In this document: piece after piece, positions 32,074 to 41,964 of the stretch
Layout of the letters: each line of letters starts with the position of its first letter
How positions within the stretch are numbered: position 1 is the stretch's first letter
From: Pseudocitrobacter vendiensis
Lineage (GTDB): Bacteria; Pseudomonadota; Gammaproteobacteria; Enterobacterales; Enterobacteriaceae
Length of the DNA: 64,000 bases
Direction: 5' to 3'
NCBI RefSeq assembly: GCF_943590815.1
Contig: NZ_CALSBS010000007.1
Location: 1 to 64,000, forward strand
Made by a program: the position numbers and the translations under genes
Notes under the pieces: model-generated
Database searches by the model: none
The model's input: only the letters and a program-made list of their open reading frames with translations
What the model was told of the DNA's origin: nothing

Positions 32074-33171
32074 TCAGCCGCTAAACACATTCCCCGCGCC
32101 TGGCGCGGTTTTCAGCACCCACACACGGCCATAGTGATTATACCAGCCTGCGCGGTGTCCGGCATCCGGGCCAATTCCCTGATAGATATCAAAGTGTTGA
32201 CCTTTAATCGCCCCGCCCACATCCAGGGCAACCATCAGACGCAGCTCGTACTGACCGTTAAACTTGCCGTTGTTGTCCAGCAGCGGCACTTCCGCCAGCA
32301 GCGTGGTGCCTGCCGGAACGATGCTACGGTCCGATGCCACAGAAGCGCGACCAATCAGCGGCACCGCGCTTGCCCCTTTCACCGGCGCAAACGATTGAGG
32401 TTTAAAGAAGACGAACGACGGGTTCTGTTCCAGCAACTCACGCACTTCGGCTTCGCTATGTTTTTCGCCCCACTCACGGATCGCCTGCATCGACATATCT
32501 TCGCGTTTCACTTCCCCACGATCGATCAGCACTTTACCAATGCTGCGATACGGCCAGCCGTTTTTGCCGGAGTAGCTAAAGAAGTTGAGCGGCGAACCGT
32601 CGCCAAAATCGATATAGCCGCTACCCTGCACATCCATAATGAAGTTATCCATCAGCGAGTTGCTGTAGGCCAGGATGTAACTGTCGCTCAGGCCACCGGC
32701 ATAAATGCTGGCGCGCGACGGCAGTTTTCCGCGCTTCGGCGGCATACGGTAAATCGGATACTGGAACTCGCCCTGACGGGTATGACGCGCCTGAATCACC
32801 GGCGTGTAGTAACCGGTAAACTGGACGTTACCGTAGTTATCGGCACCTTCCATTTGCCAGGCGTCGAGGCCGAACTGGCGCATGTTGCGCGTATCGCCTC
32901 CGGCACGTAGCCACTGCTGTACGGCGTTATACACGTTGCTCTGGTTGCCGTACAGGCGCGGCGACGCGCTGCGAATTTGATTAATCTGTTCTGCAAAATC
33001 ACCGGCGTTGATTGGCGCGCCGACGGCTTCAGGTTGATTGACCAGTGAGAAAGGCTGGGTAAATTTCCCGTCTTTATACTGTTGACCGCGATCGGTCGGT
33101 TTGGAAGAACAGGCAGCCAGCATCGCCAGCATTGCGCCCGTCACCACATACTTTGCCCAACGTCCTTTCAT
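32074..33171 (-). CDS. mltA: Membrane-bound lytic murein transglycosylase A
   Basis: MltA is an outer-membrane lipoprotein that cleaves the glycan strands of peptidoglycan to 1,6-anhydro products. The 365 residues match E. coli. A lipoprotein signal peptide ends in the lipobox LAAC (cysteine near 21, then SS, giving outer-membrane sorting). The MltA barrel domain follows (about 125-260; GYYTPVIQARHTRQGEFQYP), and a 3D domain carries the catalytic aspartate (VALDVGGAIKGQHFDIYQG). The frame is open 82 codons further upstream, even into the tRNA gene, but MKGRWAKYV at 33171 is the family start. Confidence 0.97.
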   Translation of the reverse strand: MKGRWAKYVVTGAMLAMLAACSSKPTDRGQQYKDGKFTQPFSLVNQPEAVGAPINAGDFAEQINQIRSASPRLYGNQSNVYNAVQQWLRAGGDTRNMRQFGLDAWQMEGADNYGNVQFTGYYTPVIQARHTRQGEFQYPIYRMPPKRGKLPSRASIYAGGLSDSYILAYSNSLMDNFIMDVQGSGYIDFGDGSPLNFFSYSGKNGWPYRSIGKVLIDRGEVKREDMSMQAIREWGEKHSEAEVRELLEQNPSFVFFKPQSFAPVKGASAVPLIGRASVASDRSIVPAGTTLLAEVPLLDNNGKFNGQYELRLMVALDVGGAIKGQHFDIYQGIGPDAGHRAGWYNHYGRVWVLKTAPGAGNVFSG

Positions 33172-33380
33172 GGTATCTCGTCTTCTACGTAAATCGTGAA
33201 TGCCCGAAGAAGATAACAAACCGCCAGGCCTATTGAAACGTGATAACGTCCCCTGAGCGCAATTTCGTATAAAAAACGAACCAAACTGACGCTTTTTAAC
33301 GCGTTTTCGGAAAAAATAACCATTTAAATCAAAAAATAGTTGCATCAATAAGCGAGCAGAGTATAGTGCGCATCCACGGA

Positions 33381-33457
<77 letters not shown>

Positions 33458-33501
33458 ATTACAATGTGAAAAGAGTTACTTGAAAGAGAGTAACAGACGG
33501 A

Positions 33502-33578
<77 letters not shown>

Positions 33579-33589
33579 ACAAAATCAAG

Positions 33590-33612
33590 CACCCATTTGG
33601 GTGTTTTTTTTT
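33590..33612 (+). terminator. Terminator of the initiator tRNA operon
   Basis: A 5-bp stem CACCC/GGGTG with ATTT loop is followed by nine T, twelve bases after the second tRNA. Confidence 0.85.
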
Positions 33613-33633
33613 GCCTGTCATTTAGCCCAGCCA

Positions 33634-33659
33634 TAAAAAAGAGCGCCGTAGCGCCCTCT
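33634..33659 (-). terminator. Terminator after amiC
   Basis: On the minus strand a stem AGAG(G)GCGC/GCGCTCT with a single bulged G and TACG loop is followed by TTTTTTATGG, ten bases past the amiC stop. Confidence 0.75.
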
Positions 33660-33668
33660 TCCTGTACT

Positions 33669-34916
33669 TTATCGCCTCGCCAGCGTCGCGCCATCGGCAA
33701 AATAGGCTTTTATTCCCGCCAGAATCGACTCCGCAACTTCCTGCTGGAATACTGCCGTCTTAAGTTTTCTCTCCTCTTCAACGTTACTGATGAACGCTGT
33801 TTCGACGAGGATCGACGGAATATCCGGTGCCTTCAGCACGGCAAAGCCCGCCTGCTCAACCTGATTCTTATGCAGCTTATTCACCTTGCCCATGTGTTTA
33901 AGCACCGCTTTGCCGAATTTCAGGCTATCGGCGATGGTCAGGGACTGCACCATGTCAAACATGGTGTGGTCGACGTAACGATCGCCGCTTTTACTCACCC
34001 CACCAATTAAGTCGGCGGCGTTCTGGGTTTGAGCAAGGTATTTCGCGGCGGTACTGGTTGCGCCTTTGGTTGAGAGCGCAAAAACCGATGATCCGCTCGG
34101 CTGACGGCTGGTGAAAGCATCGGCGTGAATCGAGACAAACAGATCTGCGCGCTGCTTCTGAGCTTTTGCCACACGCACCTTCAGCGGAATAAAGATATCT
34201 TCATTTCGCGTCATGTAGACCTTCATGTTGCCTTCTTTCTCTATAAGAGAGCGCAGGCGTCGGGCAATTTGCAGCACGACATCTTTTTCACGTGTTTTAT
34301 ATTTACCCACCGCGCCGGAGTCTTCCCCACCGTGCCCCGGATCGAGCATGATAACGATAGGACGATCGCGCCCGGCCTTACCCGGTTGCGGCCCACTCTG
34401 AGCAGGCGGCACCTGCTTATCGAGATCGCCACGGTTGTAATCTTCCAGCAGCGCCAGCAGCGGATCCTGCACATCCTGCGCATTCGCCGGGTACAGGTCC
34501 ATGACCAGACGCTCTTTAAATCCGGCAACAGGCGCCAGCGCAAACAGCTGCGGCGTGACATTCTGCTTGAGTTCGAAGACCATCCGCACGGTTTGCGGAT
34601 CGAACTGCCCGACACGTGCGGATTTAATAAAGGGATCGTCAGCGCGGATTTGCGCCGTCATGCGTTTTAACACCGAGTTCAGATTCACGCCTTCAAGGTC
34701 GACGACAAGACGTTCCGGGTTGCTCAGCGCAAACTGTCGGTATTTCAGTTCCCGATTCGACTCAACCGTCACACGCGTATAGCTGGACGCAGGCCAGACG
34801 CGCACGGCCACCACCTGGCTTGTGGCAGCCATACCTACCTGACTGACGCTTAATAACCACATGGCGCCCGCCCCTTTTAACAAGCGGCGGCGGCTAAATG
34901 ACTGACTTCCCGACAT
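33669..34916 (-). CDS. amiC: N-acetylmuramoyl-L-alanine amidase AmiC
   Basis: AmiC is a periplasmic, zinc-dependent amidase that splits septal peptidoglycan for daughter-cell separation and is activated by NlpD. The 415 residues (417 in E. coli) begin with a twin-arginine signal ([10 protein letters not shown] then a hydrophobic stretch to about 31), followed by an AMIN domain for septal targeting (about 35-140) and an Amidase_3 domain (about 190-405) with zinc-site motifs [17 protein letters not shown] and SIHADAF, and [10 protein letters not shown]. It is divergent from argA with 230 bp between start codons. Confidence 0.97.
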   Translation of the reverse strand: MSGSQSFSRRRLLKGAGAMWLLSVSQVGMAATSQVVAVRVWPASSYTRVTVESNRELKYRQFALSNPERLVVDLEGVNLNSVLKRMTAQIRADDPFIKSARVGQFDPQTVRMVFELKQNVTPQLFALAPVAGFKERLVMDLYPANAQDVQDPLLALLEDYNRGDLDKQVPPAQSGPQPGKAGRDRPIVIMLDPGHGGEDSGAVGKYKTREKDVVLQIARRLRSLIEKEGNMKVYMTRNEDIFIPLKVRVAKAQKQRADLFVSIHADAFTSRQPSGSSVFALSTKGATSTAAKYLAQTQNAADLIGGVSKSGDRYVDHTMFDMVQSLTIADSLKFGKAVLKHMGKVNKLHKNQVEQAGFAVLKAPDIPSILVETAFISNVEEERKLKTAVFQQEVAESILAGIKAYFADGATLARR

Positions 34917-35094
34917 GCTTCTCCCGAGCCAATAATGTTTACTTTGGTATTACGCATAATAAGTTTGACCAAAAACTTTAACCAAAGGCGCATAAACTGT
35001 CATCTATAAAAGGGTAAACATTCTTTTGCTAAGCCCTTTTTCGGAATTCATTTTGCCCTTTCGCGGAAAATTCGCGCTTGCACTCGCGGCCAAA

Positions 35095-35133
35095 ACAGAA
35101 TAAAAATACATTTATTGCGAATAAAAATGCACT
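35095..35133 (+). promoter_or_regulatory. Tandem ARG boxes (ArgR operator) of argA
   Basis: Two 18-base imperfect palindromes separated by 3 bases, centred on AGAATAAAAATACAT (35095-35112) and GCGAATAAAAATGCA (35116-35133). Core GAAT elements are 21 bases apart, the spacing expected for a hexameric ArgR operator. The site ends 13 bases before the argA GTG start, so ArgR-arginine should repress argA strongly. Confidence 0.85.
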
Positions 35134-35146
35134 GAGAGGTTATGCC

Positions 35147-36478
35147 GTGGTGAAGGAACGTAAAACCGAACTGGTCGAAGGGTTTCGTCATTCAGTTCCC
35201 TATATCAATGCCCATCGGGGAAAAACGTTTGTCATCATGCTGGGCGGAGAAGCCATCGAACATGACAATTTCTCCAGCATTGTCAATGACATTGGCCTGC
35301 TGCATAGCCTGGGCATTCGCCTGGTGCTGGTCTATGGTGCGCGTCCGCAAATCGATGCCAATCTTGAAGCGCATCATCATGAGCCTCTCTACCATAAACA
35401 AATTCGCGTGACCGACGCGAAAAGTCTGGAACTGGTTAAACAGGCAGCGGGGTTGTTACAGCTCGATATCACCGCGCGTTTATCCATGAGCCTCAACAAC
35501 ACACCGTTGCAGGGTGCGCATATCAACGTGGTTAGCGGTAACTTTATCATTGCCCAGCCGCTGGGCGTTGATGATGGCGTCGATTACTGCCACAGCGGGC
35601 GCATTCGTCGTATCGATGAAGAAGCGATTCATCGTCAGCTCGACAGCGGCGCAATCGTTCTGATGGGGCCGGTCGCCGTTTCCGTCACCGGCGAAAGCTT
35701 CAACCTGACCTCTGAAGAGATTGCTACCCAGCTGGCTATCAAACTGAAAGCGGAAAAGATGATTGGCTTCTGCTCTTCTCAGGGGGTTTTTGACCGTGAG
35801 GGTAACATCGTACCAGAGCTGTTCCCTAACGAAGCTCAGGCCCGCGTAGAGGAGCTTGAGCAAGAAGGCGATTACTTATCTGGCACCGTGCGTTTCCTGC
35901 GCGGAGCGGTCAAAGCCTGCCGCAGCGGCGTGCGCCGTAGCCACTTAATCAGCTATCAGGAAGATGGCGCGCTGTTACAGGAACTGTTCTCCCGCGACGG
36001 TATTGGTACTCAAATTGTCATGGAGAGCGCCGAGCAGATCCGCCGCGCCACCATCAACGATATTGGCGGCATCCTCGATCTCATCCATCCGCTGGAACAG
36101 CAGGGTATTCTGGTGCGCCGCTCCCGCGAACAACTGGAGATGGAAATCGACAAATTCACCATTATTCAGCGCGATAACACCACCATCGCCTGTGCGGCGC
36201 TTTATCCGTTCCCGGAAGAGAAAATCGGCGAGATGGCCTGCGTGGCGGTACATCCGGATTATCAAAGTTCATCGCGCGGGGAAGTGCTGTTGCAGCGTAT
36301 CTCTACGCAGGCAAAGCAGATGGGGCTGAGCAAACTGTTTGTGCTGACCACCCGCAGCATTCACTGGTTCCAGGAACGTGGGTTCCAGCCGGTGGACGTT
36401 GAGCTGCTGCCGGAAAGCAAAAAGCAGATGTATAACTACCAGCGACGCTCAAAAGTGCTGATGGCGGATTTGGGGTAA
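35147..36478 (+). CDS. argA: Amino-acid N-acetyltransferase
   Basis: ArgA acetylates glutamate with acetyl-CoA, the committed step of arginine synthesis, and is feedback-inhibited by arginine. The 443 residues match E. coli. An N-terminal amino-acid kinase-like domain (about 1-290; [27 protein letters not shown]) is fused to a C-terminal GNAT domain (about 295-440; [18 protein letters not shown]). Translation starts at GTG (35147) behind GAGAGG; the ORF is open 23 codons upstream, but that segment is occupied by the ARG boxes and the family start is (M)[17 protein letters not shown]-type palindrome follows the stop. Confidence 0.98.
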   Translation: MVKERKTELVEGFRHSVPYINAHRGKTFVIMLGGEAIEHDNFSSIVNDIGLLHSLGIRLVLVYGARPQIDANLEAHHHEPLYHKQIRVTDAKSLELVKQAAGLLQLDITARLSMSLNNTPLQGAHINVVSGNFIIAQPLGVDDGVDYCHSGRIRRIDEEAIHRQLDSGAIVLMGPVAVSVTGESFNLTSEEIATQLAIKLKAEKMIGFCSSQGVFDREGNIVPELFPNEAQARVEELEQEGDYLSGTVRFLRGAVKACRSGVRRSHLISYQEDGALLQELFSRDGIGTQIVMESAEQIRRATINDIGGILDLIHPLEQQGILVRRSREQLEMEIDKFTIIQRDNTTIACAALYPFPEEKIGEMACVAVHPDYQSSSRGEVLLQRISTQAKQMGLSKLFVLTTRSIHWFQERGFQPVDVELLPESKKQMYNYQRRSKVLMADLG

Positions 36479-36486
36479 CGTTTTAC

Positions 36487-36561
36487 GCCGGATGGCGCTA
36501 ACGCTTATCCGGCCTACAAGACTTCACGATGTAGGTCGGATAAGCGTTAGCGCCATCCGAC
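36487..36561. repeat. REP/BIME palindrome between argA and recD
   Basis: Two 31-base arms (36487-36517 and 36531-36561) pair with two mismatches around a 13-base centre. Cores GCCGGATGGCGCTAACG and GTAGGTCGGATAAGCG identify the enterobacterial REP family. It fills the space between convergent argA and recD and is seven bases from the recD stop. Confidence 0.9.
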
Positions 36562-36568
36562 AACCCCA

Positions 36569-38404
36569 TTAATCCTCGGCGAAAATCGCCGCAAGCCCGC
36601 TGCGACGCTCGGTTCTGGCGACGATCGCCTGACCTAACAACGCAGCATCGGCATACATCGACAAACGTGATTTCGCACGCGTAATCGCCGTATACACCAG
36701 CTCCCGCGTCACAATCGGCACGGGCTGCGTTGGCAAGACCAGCGCAGCGTGGTCAAATTCAGAACCCTGCGATTTATGCACCGTCATCGCCCATGCCGTA
36801 TCGTGCTCAGGCAAACGACTCGGCTGCACCGACTTAATGGTTCCGTCCGGCATCGGGAACCAGACGCGCAACCCCTGTCCACGATCGAGCGCCACGCCAA
36901 TGTCACCATTAAACAGCCCCAACGCACTGTCGTTTCGGGCGATCATCACCGGACGCCCTTCATACCAGCGAGAATGCCGCTGCGGCGCAATCATGCGATG
37001 GCGCACCAGCGACAGTTCAAGCTGCTGATTCAGTCCGCTAACGCCCCACGGCCCTTCGCGCAGCGCGCACAAGAGTTGATACTCACCAAAAGCCTGCAAA
37101 ATTTCAGCCGGCTCGGCCTGCTGGCGCAGGCATTGCAGATAACGCCCATAGCCCGCGCGCGCATCGTCGAGCATCGTTTCATACTCGTCGCTGGTGCGCA
37201 GGGATTTCAGTTCAATATCCGTAAAGCCGCGTGCAAAGACCTCACGCACAGCCGCGCGATCGCCCTGATTCACCGCGCGTGCCAGTTGCCCAATTCCGGA
37301 ATCACTGCCGAAGCGATAGCTGGTACGCAGCAGACAGAGGCTATCACGCAATGCGCCAGCCGTCTCACCTTCTCCTGCCGGCACCGTCGTGCCCGTCAGG
37401 CGACTAAGCTGCAGCGCACGTTCTGGTGTATAGCCGCTGTTAACCCACGCGCAAATATCGCCCAGTACCGCGCCGGCTTCCACCGATGCTAACTGGTCGC
37501 GGTCACCAAGGAAAATCACCCGCCCGTGACGCGGCAGCGCGTCAATCAAGCGCGCCATCATCGGCAGGTCAATCATGGACGCTTCGTCCACCACCAGCAC
37601 ATCCAGATGCAGCGGGTTTCCGCCATGATATCGCATGCGCTGGCTGCCCGGCTGCGCGCCTAACAGACGATGCAGCGTACTGGCATCGGTTGGCAGCATC
37701 GCTTTCTGACTTTCGCTCAGCGGCAATTTGCGCAGCGCAGCACCCAGCGATTCAGTAAGTCGCGCCGCGGCTTTCCCGGTCGGCGCGGCCAGGCGAATAC
37801 GGCATTTGTTTTCGCCCGCAATGCGCACCAGCGCCGCCAGCAGTTTTGCGACGGTGGTGGTTTTCCCGGTGCCAGGCCCGCCTGAGATCACCGAAATACG
37901 TCGGGTAAGCGCGACGGCGGCAGCGACTTTTTGCCAGTCGATGGTGTCGGATGGCGGGAAAAGATCGGTGAGCGTCTCGGTAATCAGCGATTCGTCAATA
38001 TTCTCTGCAAGCTGTGCATCGCGGAAGAAACGCGCCACGCTACGTTCATTGCCCCACATGCGGTTCAGGTAAAGACGGTCCCCGCAGAGAATCAGCGGCG
38101 TCGGGCGTTCGCCCTGGCTCACCGCCTGCGAGACCAATAGCAGAGCCGCCCAGTCGTCGGGTATTTCGACCGCGTCCAGCAGTTGCGTCCACAAGACTTT
38201 TGCCCGACCATTCAGCGTCGGCGCGTGCTGCAAATGGCTGAGCGGCAGGCAAACGTGCCCCTCTCCGGCGTCACGGCTCAGAATCGCCGCCGCCAGCATT
38301 ACGGCGGGATGCTCATTGCGGGCGATTGTCAGCGCAAACTGCACATCCAGCGGGCGCAGCAGCTTTAGCTCTGCGGCTTCAATCAGTAAATTTTCCAGGC
38401 TCAC
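36569..38404 (-). CDS. recD: Exodeoxyribonuclease V subunit RecD
   Basis: RecD is the fast 5'-to-3' helicase of RecBCD and controls the nuclease before Chi. The 611 residues compare with 608 in E. coli. After an N-terminal domain that contacts RecC, SF1B helicase motifs follow: Walker [12 protein letters not shown] (about 170-180), [10 protein letters not shown], Walker [24 protein letters not shown], and the late motif [14 protein letters not shown]. Translation starts at GTG (38404), overlapping the recB stop as GTGA, so RecD is coupled to RecB. It ends against the argA-recD palindrome. Confidence 0.97.
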   Translation of the reverse strand: MSLENLLIEAAELKLLRPLDVQFALTIARNEHPAVMLAAAILSRDAGEGHVCLPLSHLQHAPTLNGRAKVLWTQLLDAVEIPDDWAALLLVSQAVSQGERPTPLILCGDRLYLNRMWGNERSVARFFRDAQLAENIDESLITETLTDLFPPSDTIDWQKVAAAVALTRRISVISGGPGTGKTTTVAKLLAALVRIAGENKCRIRLAAPTGKAAARLTESLGAALRKLPLSESQKAMLPTDASTLHRLLGAQPGSQRMRYHGGNPLHLDVLVVDEASMIDLPMMARLIDALPRHGRVIFLGDRDQLASVEAGAVLGDICAWVNSGYTPERALQLSRLTGTTVPAGEGETAGALRDSLCLLRTSYRFGSDSGIGQLARAVNQGDRAAVREVFARGFTDIELKSLRTSDEYETMLDDARAGYGRYLQCLRQQAEPAEILQAFGEYQLLCALREGPWGVSGLNQQLELSLVRHRMIAPQRHSRWYEGRPVMIARNDSALGLFNGDIGVALDRGQGLRVWFPMPDGTIKSVQPSRLPEHDTAWAMTVHKSQGSEFDHAALVLPTQPVPIVTRELVYTAITRAKSRLSMYADAALLGQAIVARTERRSGLAAIFAED

Positions 38405-41400
38405 GATGCCATCTCCTGCGTCTGCCCGGCAAACAGGGCGTCCATTGCATCAATCAGTTCCCGTTGAGGACGAGTGCTGAAAATCCCCTGCTGACCCGGC
38501 TCACCGTCCACGCCGCGCAGGAAGAGATAAATCACGCCGCCAAAATGTTGCTCATAATCGTAATCGACTAAACGGTGGCGCAAATAGCGGTGCAGCGCCA
38601 GCGTATAGAGCTGGTACTGCAAATCGTAGCGATGCGACTGCATCGCCTGTGCCATCGCCTGCTGGGTGTAGGCATCGCTGTTCGCGCCCAGCCAGTTCGA
38701 TTTGTAGTCAAGCAGGTAATAGCGCCCGTTGTGGCGAAAGACCAGGTCGATAAAGCCCTTCAGCATCCCGCGCACCTGGCGGAAATCAAGGGGCGGACAG
38801 CCCGCCGAAAGAGAGTCGTAGCGGCGCACCACGGCATCCAGCGCCACCGGATCGAGCGACTTTTCAATAGGAAGATAGAACTCCATCTCCACCTGTTTTT
38901 GCCGTGCATCCAGTTGATTCAGCGCCATACCATCTGGCGTAAGCGGCGTTGCCAGCACCTGGGAAATCCAGCGCGTCAGCACCGGTTCCCAGTGCGCTTC
39001 AAAGCCATTAATCAGCAGTTTTTCGCGCATCCATTCGGCAGCAACCGGCTGCGTAAAATCGAGATCTTCAAACAGGCTGTGCAGGAAAGTGCCCGGCGAT
39101 GCGCCGCGCGGGAAATGATGCGGCGTGAGCGCCTCCTCTTCCATCGCCTCCCCTACGCCTGCGGCGTCGATATCCAGACGCGGCAGCAGATCCTGCGCCA
39201 TGCTATGGCCGCGCTGTTGCAGGCCGGAGTAGCTGGTAACACGCCAGTCATCGACCATCCGGCGCATAACCTGGCGCGCCGTCAGTTCAGGCACCTCTGG
39301 CTGTAACGCCTGCCAGCGGGTGTCGTCGGGTTCGCTGGCAATCGTCAGCGCAATATGTTCATCACACAGCGCGCGCAGTGCAGCTTCCAGCCCGGCGGCG
39401 TCAAGCGGCTCGCCTTTTTGCAACAGGCGGCCCGGCGCACTGTGGTGGATATCGGTTTCGGTCGCTTTGTCGCTGCGCCGCGAAGTGAGCGGTGCCATGC
39501 CAAGACTACAGTGCCAGACAGCGCGGGTTAGCGCCACGTAGAGCAGTCGCAAATCTTCCGCCAGCCGTTCCGCTTCTGCCAGTTCCAGGCTCTCTTCGCC
39601 CTGCTGGAGATCCAGCACCGCCGAGAAGGATTCACGATCGTGGTAAAACGCCTGATCCTGTTTGCGAAAACGGGCAATAAACGGCAGCCAGACCAGCGGA
39701 TACTCCAGCCCTTTCGATTTGTGGATGGTGACGATTTGCACCAGGTGCTTGTCACTTTCCAGACGCATCTGTTGATTCGAGGCGTTGGTGTTGGGCTCGG
39801 CGATTTGTTGATTTAGCCATCGCACCAGCGCGTGCTCACTCTCAAGCTGAGTCGCCGCTTCCTGCAACAGTTCGCTTAAATGCAGAATGTCAGTTAATCG
39901 GCGCTCGCCGCCGTGGGTCGCCAGCAGGTTTTCGGCAATGTTTCGCGCGCTCATCAGAGCGCGGAGCATCGGCATCACGCCGCGCTTTTGCCAGATATCG
40001 CGGTACTGGCTGAACTCTTCCACCAGCGCATCCCAGGCATTTTCATCCTGATTCAGGCGCTCGATATCCTGCGCGTTTTGACCAAACATCGCCGTCGCCA
40101 GTGCGCTGCGCAGCGTGGTTTCACGCTCAGGGCTTAATGCTGCCTGCAGTACCCAAAGCAATTCCTGCGCTTCCGGCGTTTCAAACACGCTGTCACGGTT
40201 GGAGAGATAAACCGAAGGGATCGCCAGCGCATTGAGCGCATCGCGAATCAATGATGCTTCCTGGCGATTACGCACCAGCACCGTGATGTCGGACGCCTGT
40301 ACCGGACGGGCTTTTTCACCGCGCCATAGCAGCGCCGTGCCCCGTTGCCCGCCAGTCAGCCAGTCACGAATTTGCGCCGCGCACTGGCGTGCCATAAAGG
40401 CCTGATAATCGCCCGCGCCAACACCCTGCCCTGGCATCAGGCAGACGTTCATCGCCGGTTGCGTTTCGCCATTAATTTCAAATTTCAGCGACTGGTTTTT
40501 CGCGGCGGATTTTACCGGCAAAAACGGGATGTCGCGGAACATGAAGGGGTTATCAACCGTGGTGAAGAGCTTGTTGATGCTTGCTACTAAGCCCGGCGCG
40601 GAACGCCAGTTGGTGTCCAGCGTATAGTGCGCCGCCACGTCGCTGCGCGCGCGCATATAGGTAAAAATATCCGCACCGCGAAACGCGTAAATCGCCTGTT
40701 TCGGGTCGCCAATCAGCAGCAGCGCTGTCTCTGGTTGCTGTCGCCAGATACGGCGGAAAATACGGTACTGCTGGGGGTCGGTATCCTGGAATTCATCAAT
40801 CATTGCCACCGGAAAACGCTGACGAATCGCCGCGGCCAGCGCGTCGCCGCTTTCGCTTTGCAGCGCGGTGTCCAGACGGCTAAGCATGTCGTCAAAACCC
40901 AGTTCGCCGCGGCGGCGTTTCTCCTGCGCCACCGCATCACGAATTTCTACCATCGCCTGAGTGATCACCAGGTCGTTCAGGCTGAGCGGCGCGGCAAGCA
41001 GTGCCTCAATGGCACTGAACAGCGGATGCGTCGGCACCTCACCGCCTGCTTTGGTTCGTTCGGCTAAAAAGGCCTGCGAGAACTTTTCCAGCGCATCCGG
41101 AAGCTGATAGCCCCGGGTTTCCTCGCTCGCCCAGGCGCTGACTTTATCAATCCATTTTCCCTGGTTGCCGCGATTAAATTTGCGCCGGTCAATACCGGAG
41201 TTTTCCAGCACATCATTCAGTTCGCTAACCGCGGCCAGCCACTGGCTTTTAACCGCATCAATGTGGGCGACGATTTTTTCATGCCGCGACTCCAGCGTCT
41301 CGCTGTCGTCCGGCGGGCGCTTGATATTTGGCGCTTCGCCCTGTAAGTATCGGTCAATGGACTTCAGGAGATCCTGCGGCCCTTTCCAGGTATCAAAAAT

Positions 41401-41964
41401 CACCTGCGCGATTTCGCGCTTCAACGGGTAGCAGTGACGTCGCCAGAAATCGGCACAGGCCTGGTAGCGAAGCTGAGATTCATCTTCAATGAGCTGTTGT
41501 TCAAACAGCATGCCTGACTCAAAAGCGTTTAGGCTAAGCATGCGCTGACAGAAGCCGTGAATGGTAAAGACCGCCGCATCGTCCATCTGCCGCTCGGCCA
41601 GCAGCAGCACTTCTGCCGCCTGCTGTTTATCGGCGATTTCATTCAGCAGCCGGGCGTACAGGGGGTCAACGGTGGTTTCAGGTTCATCGGGGTTATAGCG
41701 CAGACAAGCAATACGCAGCTCATGAATGTTGCTGCGGATACGCCCGCGAAGCTCTTCTGTCGCCGCTTCGGTGAAGGTCACAACCAGCAGTTCTTCGACG
41801 TTGACAGGCCGGGGGAAAGCGGCGCTTTCGCCCAGGCCTAATAAGAGCCGCAGATAGAGTGCGGCGATGGTGAAGGTTTTTCCGGTGCCCGCAGAGGCTT
41901 CAATCAGACGCTCGCCATAAAGGGGCAAGCGCAGGGGATCAAGGGACTCGGCGGTATCGGTCAT
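38401..41964 (-). CDS. recB: Exodeoxyribonuclease V subunit RecB
   Basis: RecB carries the 3'-to-5' helicase and the single nuclease active site of RecBCD and loads RecA after Chi. The 1187 residues (1180 in E. coli) show Walker [12 protein letters not shown] (about 24-34), [57 protein letters not shown] and LYVALTRAV. The C-terminal nuclease domain contains the DYKSNWLG motif with aspartate and lysine of the catalytic site and a late [11 protein letters not shown] helix. It overlaps ptrA and recD by four bases each. Confidence 0.98.
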   Translation of the reverse strand: MTDTAESLDPLRLPLYGERLIEASAGTGKTFTIAALYLRLLLGLGESAAFPRPVNVEELLVVTFTEAATEELRGRIRSNIHELRIACLRYNPDEPETTVDPLYARLLNEIADKQQAAEVLLLAERQMDDAAVFTIHGFCQRMLSLNAFESGMLFEQQLIEDESQLRYQACADFWRRHCYPLKREIAQVIFDTWKGPQDLLKSIDRYLQGEAPNIKRPPDDSETLESRHEKIVAHIDAVKSQWLAAVSELNDVLENSGIDRRKFNRGNQGKWIDKVSAWASEETRGYQLPDALEKFSQAFLAERTKAGGEVPTHPLFSAIEALLAAPLSLNDLVITQAMVEIRDAVAQEKRRRGELGFDDMLSRLDTALQSESGDALAAAIRQRFPVAMIDEFQDTDPQQYRIFRRIWRQQPETALLLIGDPKQAIYAFRGADIFTYMRARSDVAAHYTLDTNWRSAPGLVASINKLFTTVDNPFMFRDIPFLPVKSAAKNQSLKFEINGETQPAMNVCLMPGQGVGAGDYQAFMARQCAAQIRDWLTGGQRGTALLWRGEKARPVQASDITVLVRNRQEASLIRDALNALAIPSVYLSNRDSVFETPEAQELLWVLQAALSPERETTLRSALATAMFGQNAQDIERLNQDENAWDALVEEFSQYRDIWQKRGVMPMLRALMSARNIAENLLATHGGERRLTDILHLSELLQEAATQLESEHALVRWLNQQIAEPNTNASNQQMRLESDKHLVQIVTIHKSKGLEYPLVWLPFIARFRKQDQAFYHDRESFSAVLDLQQGEESLELAEAERLAEDLRLLYVALTRAVWHCSLGMAPLTSRRSDKATETDIHHSAPGRLLQKGEPLDAAGLEAALRALCDEHIALTIASEPDDTRWQALQPEVPELTARQVMRRMVDDWRVTSYSGLQQRGHSMAQDLLPRLDIDAAGVGEAMEEEALTPHHFPRGASPGTFLHSLFEDLDFTQPVAAEWMREKLLINGFEAHWEPVLTRWISQVLATPLTPDGMALNQLDARQKQVEMEFYLPIEKSLDPVALDAVVRRYDSLSAGCPPLDFRQVRGMLKGFIDLVFRHNGRYYLLDYKSNWLGANSDAYTQQAMAQAMQSHRYDLQYQLYTLALHRYLRHRLVDYDYEQHFGGVIYLFLRGVDGEPGQQGIFSTRPQRELIDAMDALFAGQTQEMAS

